The notes under the pieces: model-generated
Database searches by the model: none
The model's input: the letters and a program-made list of their open reading frames with translations, nothing else
Told to the model about the DNA's origin: nothing
Program-made: the position numbers and the translations under genes
Source of the DNA: Candidatus Sediminicultor sextus
GTDB taxonomy: Bacteria; Atribacterota; Phoenicimicrobiia; Phoenicimicrobiales; Phoenicimicrobiaceae
NCBI GenBank assembly: GCA_014894735.1
Contig: JADBKX010000058.1
Span: forward strand, 1-8,661
DNA length: 8,661 nt
Direction: 5' to 3'
In this document: positions 1 through 6,414 of the stretch, piece after piece
How positions within the stretch are numbered: position 1 is the first letter of the stretch
Layout: each line of letters begins with the position of its first letter

Positions 1-551
1 AAAAAATACTTATGTACTCTCAAATCCTCAGTCAATTCTGGATGAAAAGATGATACTAAAATATTTTTCTGTCGGGCCATTACAATCTTTCCCATAAATT
101 CAGCTAAAACTTTTACTTCCTTCCCTGCCTTCTGGATATAGGGAGCTCTAATGAATACTGCTTTAAAAGGTTTTCCGGAAAAATCTTCTATTTTTAAATC
201 AACTTCAAAACTATCTACCTGTCTTCCAAAAGCATTTCTTTCTACCACAATATCGATTAAACAAAATCTTATCTGCTCAATGCCCAGAACCTTATTTGCT
301 AATAAAATCATACCTGCACAGGTTCCAAATATAGGCATCCCTTCTCTACCTTTTTTAATAATCTCTCGGTCTAAGCCATATATTTTAGCTAATTTACCAA
401 TAGTGGTGCTTTCGCCTCCGGGAATTATTAATCTATCTGCTTTCTCTAAATCTCCAACCGTTTTTACCTTGATTCCCTCAAAGCCACACCTTTTTATCAT
501 CTCTAAATGTTCTTCTACTGCTCCCTGTAGGGATAATACTCCGACTTTCAA
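1..551 (-). CDS. pdxT: PdxT, glutaminase subunit of pyridoxal 5'-phosphate synthase (3' end cut by the window edge)
   Basis: PdxT hydrolyses glutamine and channels the ammonia to PdxS for PLP synthesis in the cytoplasm. The reading frame gives 183 residues starting MKVGVLSLQGAVEEH, and no stop is reached before the edge. PdxT is usually about 190 residues, so only a few are missing. Visible class-I glutaminase features are PGGEST at 44-49, the nucleophile Cys78 in FGTCAGM, and the pair His170/Glu172 in SSFHPELTEDLR. These complete the Cys-His-Glu triad at almost the same numbers as in the B. subtilis protein. The start is a TTG at 551-549, chosen because the family's first residues begin there and AAGGAG lies 7 bases upstream. 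An ATG further upstream is out of frame. It follows pdxS by 51 bases and is almost certainly co-transcribed with it. Identification is very secure; only the exact start codon and the 3' end are open. Confidence 0.96.
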   Translation of the reverse strand, partial: MKVGVLSLQGAVEEHLEMIKRCGFEGIKVKTVGDLEKADRLIIPGGESTTIGKLAKIYGLDREIIKKGREGMPIFGTCAGMILLANKVLGIEQIRFCLIDIVVERNAFGRQVDSFEVDLKIEDFSGKPFKAVFIRAPYIQKAGKEVKVLAEFMGKIVMARQKNILVSSFHPELTEDLRVHKYF

Positions 552-602
552 GATTACACTCCTTAGCTCCTCTCTGGTTCATTTTTTAATCTAATTCTTA
601 GC

Positions 603-1487
603 TTACCATCCTCTGTCTTGCATCCGTTCAGCTGCGGCAATTTTCGAAATTTCTATCCCTTTCATCGCTTCGCCCAATCCTTCTGAAACTTGAGCTATAA
701 TTTTAGGATCATCGTAATGGGTAGTCGCCTCTACAATAGCTTTAGCCCTTACTTTAGGATCGTCTGATTTAAATATTCCGGAACCTACAAACACTCCATC
801 TGCCCCCAACTGCATCATTAAAGCTGCATCAGCAGGGGTAGCTATACCTCCGGCAGCAAAATTAACTACTGGTAATTTTCCTTTTTGAGCTACCTCTTGT
901 AAAAGTTCAAAAGGAGCGCCTAATTCTTTGGCTTTGGTCATCAATTCCTCTTTAGGTATATTTTTTAATCTTCTTATTTCATCCATAACCTCGCGCATAT
1001 GCCTCACCGCTTCCACTATATTTCCTGTTCCCGGTTCTCCCTTAGTTCTAATCATGGCTGCACCTTCTCCTATCCTACGCAAAGCCTCACCTAAATTTCT
1101 TGCCCCACAGACAAAAGGAACTTTAAAATTCAATTTATCTATATGGTAATTTTCATCAGCGGGAGTTAACACTTCACTTTCGTCAATATAATCTACTCCT
1201 AAAGCTTCTAAAACCTGGGCTTCCACAAAATGCCCAATCCTTGCTTTAGCCATTACCGGAATAGTGACAGCTTTCATTATCTCTTTTATTATTTTAGGGT
1301 CAGCCATCCTGGCTACACCGCCGGCAGATCGAATATCAGCAGGAACCCTTTCTAAAGCCATAACTGCTACCGCACCCGCTTCTTCGGCAATTTTTGCTTG
1401 TTCTGCATTCACCACATCCATTATTACTCCGCCTTTTAACATTTCGGCTAAACCTTTTTTAATTCTATAGGTACCTTTTTCTACCAT
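603..1487 (-). CDS. pdxS: PdxS, pyridoxal 5'-phosphate synthase lyase subunit
   Basis: PdxS condenses ribose 5-phosphate, glyceraldehyde 3-phosphate and PdxT-derived ammonia to PLP, as the dodecameric core of the PdxS12:PdxT12 complex. The 294-residue product has the family's normal length. It is a (beta/alpha)8 barrel with the residues expected from B. subtilis at the same positions: Asp24 (VIMDVVN), Lys81 (PVMAKARIGH), which forms the first Schiff base, and Lys149 (MIRTKGEPGTG), which carries the intermediate to the second site. Phosphate-loop glycines appear in NFAAGGIATPADAA and GADGVFVGSGIF. The ATG is preceded by GGAG about 9 bases upstream, and the stop is TAA. A sigma-70-type promoter lies at 1530-1557 and pdxT follows directly, so this is a classic pdxST operon. 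Such a host would not need the pdxA/pdxJ route (inference). Nothing in the protein is unusual. Confidence 0.98.
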   Translation of the reverse strand: MVEKGTYRIKKGLAEMLKGGVIMDVVNAEQAKIAEEAGAVAVMALERVPADIRSAGGVARMADPKIIKEIMKAVTIPVMAKARIGHFVEAQVLEALGVDYIDESEVLTPADENYHIDKLNFKVPFVCGARNLGEALRRIGEGAAMIRTKGEPGTGNIVEAVRHMREVMDEIRRLKNIPKEELMTKAKELGAPFELLQEVAQKGKLPVVNFAAGGIATPADAALMMQLGADGVFVGSGIFKSDDPKVRAKAIVEATTHYDDPKIIAQVSEGLGEAMKGIEISKIAAAERMQDRGW

Positions 1488-1529
1488 TTGTTTACTCTCC
1501 TCTCCTGTGTGTTCTATTAATCTATCTAT

Positions 1530-1557
1530 ATTATAATAGAAAAAAATATAAAAACAA
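1530..1557 (-). promoter_or_regulatory. Candidate sigma-70-type promoter of pdxST
   Basis: On the minus strand TTGTTT (1557-1552) and a perfect TATAAT (1535-1530) are separated by 16 bases. Transcription would start near 1523, leaving a leader of about 35 bases that holds the pdxS ribosome site. The box lies downstream of the por terminator, where a new promoter is needed. The -35 box matches TTGACA at four of six positions. I see no operator or MocR-type PdxR site that I can name. Confidence 0.6.
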
Positions 1558-1574
1558 CTATTGTTTTAATATTT

Positions 1575-1601
1575 GTATCGAGTATATCGTATTGCGTATC
1601 G
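1575..1601. repeat. Short GTATCG-like repeats in the por-pdxS gap
   Basis: Three copies of TATCG (GTATCG at 1575-1580, TATCG at 1585-1589, GTATCG at 1596-1601) and an intervening TATTGCG lie within 27 bases, between the por terminator and the pdxS promoter. The spacing between starts is about 9-12 bases, so this is a degenerate tandem rather than an exact one. It is more GC-containing than the surrounding AT-rich gap. It could be a protein-binding site upstream of pdxS, a remnant of a genome-wide intergenic repeat, or chance. The sequence does not decide. Confidence 0.35.
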
Positions 1602-1631
1602 TGTAAAGAAATAGAAAAAAAGAAATCATGT

Positions 1632-1672
1632 GCAAAAAAGATACCGCAAATCTTAAGGACTTACGGTATCTT
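1632..1672 (-). terminator. Intrinsic terminator of por
   Basis: The minus-strand RNA forms a 15-pair stem (arms 1672-1658 and 1652-1638) closed by a five-base CTTAA loop. A run of six T bases (1639-1634) starts in the last two stem positions. Two of the pairs are G-U wobbles in the minus-strand RNA and would be A-C mismatches in the plus-strand RNA. This shows the hairpin works for leftward transcription. It begins 58 bases after the por stop and separates por from pdxST. Confidence 0.85.
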
Positions 1673-1730
1673 CTTATAATTAATACTTACTATCCCTTGT
1701 TAAGAGATTGCCTATATTATAATTTATTTA

Positions 1731-4700
1731 TTATTTTTTTACAAAGGGTGAGGCTAAGTGTTCATAAAGTTTCCAACGTTTTAAAACCCCTTCTTGAGCT
1801 TCTTTTAACAATTTTTTAGCTTCCTCTGGCATAGTTCGGGTAAGCATTTTGTATCTATTTTCATTATATATATATTCTTCTAAAGGAATGCTCGGAGCTT
1901 TGGAATCCAATTGGAGAGGGTTTTTTCCCTCTTTATCAAGATCTGGATTGAATCTTATTAAGGGCCAATGTCCCGATTGAACTGCTAACTTTTGTTGTTC
2001 CAAACCATGAATCAAATTATATCCATGGCTAATACAAGAACTATAGGCTATAATAAGGGAAGGACCATTAAATGCCTCTGCTTCCTGGAAAGCTTTAATC
2101 ACTTGCGCATCATTAGCTCCCATTGCCACTCGGGCCACATATACATCTCTGTAAGACATTGCCATCATTGCCAAATCTTTCTTGAAAGTCCTTTTGCCTC
2201 CAGCAGCAAACTTTGCAATTGCCCCAAGAGGAGTCGCTTTAGACATCTGACCACCAGTATTAGAATAAGTTTCTGAATCTAATACTAAGATATTGACATT
2301 ACGCCTCTGGGCAATAACATGATCCAATCCTCCATAACCGATATCATAAGCCCATCCATCTCCTCCTAAGATCCATACACTCTTTTTAGTAAGAACATCT
2401 ATCAAGCTAAGCAAGTCTTTTGCTTCTGGTTTGTCTATATTTTTTAATTTCTTTTCTAATATTTTTACTCTTTCTCTCTGTTTGTATAGTCCCTCCTCGG
2501 TAGACTGATCGGCTGTTTTTATTTCACTAACTAAATCCTTCCCTATATCAGAAGAAAGCCTGTCCAATAATTCTAAAGCATATTCAAGCTGTTTATCTAT
2601 AGCCAGCCTCATGCCTAATCCAAATTCAGCATTATCTTCGAAAAGAGAATTAGACCAAGCCGGACCTCTGCCTTCTTTATTAAAGGTCCACGGGGTAGTA
2701 GGTAAATTACCTCCATAAATAGAAGAACATCCTGTAGCATTGGCTATAACTGCTCTATCTCCAAACAATTGACTTAAAAGTTTTACATATGGAGTCTCAC
2801 CACAGCCAGCACAAGCACCAGAGAACTCGAAAAGTGGCTGTAAGAATTGAACATTTCTTACTGCGCTAAGCTTTAACTCTTTTCGGTCTACTTCAGGAAT
2901 TTCTAAGAAAAATTTCCAATTTTTAGATTCTTGTTCTCTAACAGGAGGTTGAGAAACCATGCCTAAAGCTTTTAGTTTAGGATTAGTTTTATTTTTTGCC
3001 GGGCAATTGACCACACAAAGAGCGCAACCGGTACAATCTTCAGGAGAAATCTGAATAGTAAATTTTAACCCTTTAAATTGAGAATTTTTTGCTTCTATAA
3101 ATTTAAAATTTTCCGGTACAGAAGAAAGCAATTTTGGATCATAAACCTTAGCTCTAATAACTGCATGGGGGCATACCATCACACATTTTCCGCACTGGAT
3201 ACAGGTATCTGGATCCCAGGCGGGAATTTCTTGAGCGATATTTCTCTTTTCCCATTGGGTAGTGCCACTGGGAAAAGTTCCATCAGGAGAAAAGGCACTA
3301 ACTGGTAAATCATCTCCCTGTTCAGCAATTATCTTTGCAGTTACCTTTTGCACAAATTCAGGCGCTTCTACTGGAACAGAAAGATGTTTCGCTAATTTAC
3401 TATTAGGTTTACTTGGAATCTTTACTTCATGGAGATTTGCAAGAGCATGGTCTACAGCTGCAAAATTAGTATTAACTATCTTTTCTCCCTTTTTACCATA
3501 AGTCTCTTCTATAGAATGTTTTATAGCTTTTATGGCCTTTTCGATAGGGATAACCTTACTAAGGGAGAAAAAACAAACTTGCATTATAGTATTAATCATA
3601 ACTCCCAAACCTACTTCTTTGGCAATCTTATAGGCGTCAATTACAAAGAATCGCAGCTTCTTCTCGATAATAGTCTCTTGAACCGAATAAGGCAGGTGTT
3701 TCCATACTTCTTCAGCAGAATAATGACTATTAAGAAGAAATACTGCACCTGGCTGGGCAGCACTTAATACATTATAACGTTCCAGGAAAGAGAACTGGTG
3801 ACAGGCTACAAAATTTGCTCTGTTGACTAAATAAGTAGAATGAATTGGAGTTGGACCAAACCTTAGATGAGAAATAGTAAGTGCGCCAGCTTTTCGAGAA
3901 TCATAAACAAAATAACCCTGAGCATAATTATCGGTCTCTTCACCGATAATCTTTATAGAATTTTTATTAGCGCCCACAGTTCCATCTGAACCAAGACCAT
4001 AAAAGACTGCCCGAGTTCTATCAGCAGGTTCTATGGAAAAATCAGGATCATAAGAAATGCTGGTATGTGTTACATCATCATTTATCCCTATAGTGAAATG
4101 ATTCTTAGGAACTTCTTTTTTCATCTCCTTGAATATTCCCTTTACCATAGCGGGAGTAAATTCTTTAGAAGAAAGTCCATATCTCCCTCCAATTATTTTA
4201 GGAGTCTTTTTGAAAGGGGCTATCCCTTCAGATATTCCTTCCTGTATTGCCGTTACTATATCAGTATAAAGTGGTTCTCCAATACTTCCCGGTTCTTTAG
4301 TGCGGTCCAAAGCAGCTATAGTCTTTACAGTTTTAGGGATAGAATTGATAAAATGCTTAATAGAAAATGGCCGGTAAAGACGAACTTTTACTAAACCTAC
4401 CTTTTCTCCTTTTTTCATTAAATATTCCACTGTTTCTTGCACTGCCTCAGCCCCTGAACCCATTAATATAATAATCCTTTCAGCATCCGGAGCGCCAAAA
4501 TATTGGAACAGTTCGTATTTTCTTCCCACAACTTTCTCAAATTTTTCCATAACTTTCTGCACAATATCCGGACAATTAAGATAATAAGGATTGACTGTTT
4601 CTCTTGCCTGGAAGAATACATCCGGATTTTGGGCTGTCCCTCTAATAAACGGATGATCAGGAGAAAGTGCCCTTTTTCGATGAGCTCTTACCAAATCGTT

Positions 4701-5288
4701 ATTAATTAAAGACTTCATATCTTCCGGAGTTAAAAGTTCAATTTTGGAAACCTCGTGTGAAGTGCGAAAACCATCGAAGAAATGAAGAAAAGGCACCCGA
4801 GATTCCAGGGTTGCTACTTGAGCGATTAAAGGAAAATCCATGGCTTCCTGAACTGAGTTAGAAGCAAGTAAAGCAAAACCGGTCCCTCTGGTGGCCATTA
4901 CATCACTATGATCTCCAAATATGGAAAGGGCTTGGCAGGCTACTGACCGAGCAGCAACATTAAATACAGTAGAGGTTAATTCCCCGGCAATTTTAAACAT
5001 GTTAGGAATCATTAATAAAAGCCCTTGAGAAGCGGTAAAAGTTGTAGTAAGAGCTCCTCTCTGCAAGGAACCATGAACAGCTCCCGAGGCACCTCCTTCA
5101 CTTTGCATTTCTGTTATCTGAGGAACAGTCCCCCAGATATTTGGCTTTCCCTCAGAAGCCCAAAGATCAGCAAATTCACCCATCGCTGAAGAAGGGGTAA
5201 TCGGATATATGGTTGCCACTTCACTTAAGTGATACGCTGTATGAGCAGCTGCGGTATTCCCATCAATAGTAGTTTTTTTTCTGTTCAT
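1731..5288 (-). CDS. nifJ: Pyruvate:ferredoxin (flavodoxin) oxidoreductase, single-chain
   Basis: This enzyme oxidatively decarboxylates pyruvate with CoA to acetyl-CoA and CO2, passing electrons to ferredoxin or flavodoxin. It is central to anaerobic metabolism and reversible in some hosts. The 1185-residue product has the full domain order. The N-terminal domain carries YPITPSS (28-34), Glu60 (expected to activate TPP) and Arg114 (pyruvate site). Then come the transketolase-C-like domain (about 260-400), the gamma-like domain (about 415-630) and the EKR-type linker. The two-cluster ferredoxin domain has Cys696/699/702/706 and Cys752/755/758/762. The TPP domain has GDG at 976-978, running to SNTGGQ. 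Proximal-cluster cysteines are 826, 829, 854 and 1085. The protein ends about 100 residues after Cys1085, so it probably lacks the oxygen-protecting C-terminal extension of Desulfovibrio africanus PFOR (inference). GGAGG lies about 8 bases before the ATG. The first codons contain eight A bases in a row. It forms its own transcription unit. Confidence 0.98.
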   Translation of the reverse strand: MNRKKTTIDGNTAAAHTAYHLSEVATIYPITPSSAMGEFADLWASEGKPNIWGTVPQITEMQSEGGASGAVHGSLQRGALTTTFTASQGLLLMIPNMFKIAGELTSTVFNVAARSVACQALSIFGDHSDVMATRGTGFALLASNSVQEAMDFPLIAQVATLESRVPFLHFFDGFRTSHEVSKIELLTPEDMKSLINNDLVRAHRKRALSPDHPFIRGTAQNPDVFFQARETVNPYYLNCPDIVQKVMEKFEKVVGRKYELFQYFGAPDAERIIILMGSGAEAVQETVEYLMKKGEKVGLVKVRLYRPFSIKHFINSIPKTVKTIAALDRTKEPGSIGEPLYTDIVTAIQEGISEGIAPFKKTPKIIGGRYGLSSKEFTPAMVKGIFKEMKKEVPKNHFTIGINDDVTHTSISYDPDFSIEPADRTRAVFYGLGSDGTVGANKNSIKIIGEETDNYAQGYFVYDSRKAGALTISHLRFGPTPIHSTYLVNRANFVACHQFSFLERYNVLSAAQPGAVFLLNSHYSAEEVWKHLPYSVQETIIEKKLRFFVIDAYKIAKEVGLGVMINTIMQVCFFSLSKVIPIEKAIKAIKHSIEETYGKKGEKIVNTNFAAVDHALANLHEVKIPSKPNSKLAKHLSVPVEAPEFVQKVTAKIIAEQGDDLPVSAFSPDGTFPSGTTQWEKRNIAQEIPAWDPDTCIQCGKCVMVCPHAVIRAKVYDPKLLSSVPENFKFIEAKNSQFKGLKFTIQISPEDCTGCALCVVNCPAKNKTNPKLKALGMVSQPPVREQESKNWKFFLEIPEVDRKELKLSAVRNVQFLQPLFEFSGACAGCGETPYVKLLSQLFGDRAVIANATGCSSIYGGNLPTTPWTFNKEGRGPAWSNSLFEDNAEFGLGMRLAIDKQLEYALELLDRLSSDIGKDLVSEIKTADQSTEEGLYKQRERVKILEKKLKNIDKPEAKDLLSLIDVLTKKSVWILGGDGWAYDIGYGGLDHVIAQRRNVNILVLDSETYSNTGGQMSKATPLGAIAKFAAGGKRTFKKDLAMMAMSYRDVYVARVAMGANDAQVIKAFQEAEAFNGPSLIIAYSSCISHGYNLIHGLEQQKLAVQSGHWPLIRFNPDLDKEGKNPLQLDSKAPSIPLEEYIYNENRYKMLTRTMPEEAKKLLKEAQEGVLKRWKLYEHLASPFVKK

Positions 5289-5343
5289 TATATTGAACCT
5301 CCATTTTTAAAAATTATTTTTTATAATCTTTTAAATCTTCTTT

Positions 5344-5352
5344 ATTTTACCA
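5344..5352 (-). promoter_or_regulatory. Candidate extended -10 promoter of por
   Basis: The minus strand reads TGGTAAAAT, which is the TGn extension joined to a five-of-six match to TATAAT. The leader to the por ATG would be about 50 bases. Upstream there is only a poor -35 match (TTTTTA, 18 bases away), which extended -10 promoters can tolerate. The gap is very AT-rich, so chance matches are easy. I prefer this site because of the TG element and its placement between recR and por. Confidence 0.4.
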
Positions 5353-5400
5353 AATAAATTAAAAAACTAAAAAGCAATCTGTCTTAAAAAATATAACCCC

Positions 5401-5433
5401 TAAAATCAGAAAAAAATTTTTATTTATTCTGAT
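5401..5433 (-). terminator. Possible weak terminator after recR
   Basis: Arms ATCAGAA (5433-5427) and TTCTGAT (5411-5405) form a seven-pair stem that can extend through one mismatch by a few A-T pairs. It is followed by TTTTA. It starts 20 bases after the recR stop. The stem has few G-C pairs and the T tract is short, so termination would be inefficient and read-through into por is possible. Confidence 0.35.
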
Positions 5434-5453
5434 CTATTTTCATTCTTTTTGAA

Positions 5454-6059
5454 TTATTTCATTTCTTGTCTGCCCATCAAGGCTTGAGTTAAAGTCACTT
5501 CATCGGCAAATTCCAAACTTCCCCCTATAGGCACACCATAAGCAATGCGAGTTACTTTAATTTTTAAAGGTTCAATCAATTTGGTAATATAAGAGGCGGT
5601 AACTTCTCCCTCAATATTAGGATTAGTGGCTAATATTATCTCTTGTATCTTTTCAGTCTTTAGTCTTTTTAATAAACTATCAATCTTTAAATTTTCCGGT
5701 TCTACTCCGTCTAAAGGGGAGATTACTCCTTCCAAAACATGATATAAACCCTTATATTCCCCCGTATTTTCTATGGCAATCAAATCCCTTACCCTTTCTA
5801 TGACACATATAGTAGACTTATCTCTATTAGTGTTTCGGCAAATTTCACATAACTCTTGATCGGTTATATTACCACAAATTGAACAATGTTTAACTTTTTC
5901 TTTGGCCTCTAATATTGCCTTAGCTAAACTTGCAACACTTTCCGAGGAATTCTTTAAAATATAAAAAGCTAATCTCTGGGCTGTCTTGGGGCCTATACCC
6001 GGCATTTTTGAAAATTCATCAATTAATCTCGCAAAAGGTTTGGTATATCTAAAGGACAC
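5454..6059 (-). CDS. recR: RecR, recombination mediator protein
   Basis: RecR acts with RecO (and RecF) to load RecA onto SSB-coated single-stranded gaps during recombinational repair; it forms a ring or clamp on DNA. The 201-residue product has the normal length and domain order. A helix-hairpin-helix region lies in LPGIGPKTAQRLAF-like sequence (about 18-32, here KMPGIGPKT). The zinc finger uses Cys59, Cys62, Cys71 and Cys74. The Toprim domain (about 82-175) includes ATNPNIEGEVTA, and the Walker-B-like tail ends YGVPIGGSLEFADEVTLTQA. The start is GTG at 6059-6057, with GGAGG five bases upstream. That ribosome site directly follows the ybaB stop codon, only 12 bases away, which suggests translational coupling. 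The dnaX-ybaB-recR order is widely conserved. Confidence 0.97.
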   Translation of the reverse strand: MSFRYTKPFARLIDEFSKMPGIGPKTAQRLAFYILKNSSESVASLAKAILEAKEKVKHCSICGNITDQELCEICRNTNRDKSTICVIERVRDLIAIENTGEYKGLYHVLEGVISPLDGVEPENLKIDSLLKRLKTEKIQEIILATNPNIEGEVTASYITKLIEPLKIKVTRIAYGVPIGGSLEFADEVTLTQALMGRQEMK

Positions 6060-6071
6060 CTTTGCCTCCTC

Positions 6072-6380
6072 TTAAAATAATCCAGGAACATTCATTCCCC
6101 CGGTTAATTTACTCATTTCCTGAGCAGCCAACTCTTTCGACTGGCGTATTGATTCATTGACTGCTGCCAAAATTAAATCTTCTAACATCTCTTTTTCATT
6201 TGCATCTATTACATCTGGTTCTATTTTTATTTCTTTGATTTCCTGTTGGCCATTTATTACAATCTCAATTATCCCTCCACCAGAAGAAACTCTAACTTCT
6301 TTCTGAGCCAACTCTTCTTTCATCTCTTCCATCTTTTTCTGCATAACTTGCGCTTGTTTCATAAGAAATTTCATATCCAT
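6072..6380 (-). CDS. ybaB: YbaB/EbfC family nucleoid-associated protein
   Basis: This is a small cytoplasmic DNA-binding protein of the YbaB/EbfC family, known to form dimers shaped like tweezers and to bind DNA in several bacteria; its exact role is still unclear. The 102-residue product has the usual length. Residues 1-30 are a charged, Gln/Lys/Glu-rich helix (MKQAQVMQKKMEEM). A glycine turn SSGGG (33-36) leads to the beta-sheet with VINGQQEIKEIKIEPDVID. The conserved MLEDLILAAVNES (64-76) helix and the family's closing GGMNVPGLF follow. The start is ATG at 6380-6378. Its GGAGG lies 14 bases upstream, longer than ideal, and no in-frame alternative start falls closer. It lies 34 bases after dnaX and 12 bases before recR, so it is probably co-transcribed with both. 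Confidence 0.95.
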   Translation of the reverse strand: MDMKFLMKQAQVMQKKMEEMKEELAQKEVRVSSGGGIIEIVINGQQEIKEIKIEPDVIDANEKEMLEDLILAAVNESIRQSKELAAQEMSKLTGGMNVPGLF

Positions 6381-6414
6381 TGATTTTCTCGCTTCCTCCT
6401 TTCTTTAAAATACT

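Noticed and set aside
151..594. A 147-codon plus-strand open frame opposite pdxT, and similar plus-strand frames opposite pdxS, por, ybaB and dnaX
   Set aside because: They are antisense shadows of securely identified genes, with low-complexity translations and no family resemblance.
1628..1819. A 63-codon plus-strand frame across the por-pdxS gap
   Set aside because: It runs through the por terminator hairpin and into the antisense of the por 3' end. No ribosome site or family match is visible.
5289..5330. Several small A/T palindromes (such as TTTTTAAAAA) just upstream of por
   Set aside because: They contain no G-C pairs and are expected by chance in such AT-rich DNA. No operator or riboswitch core could be recognised.
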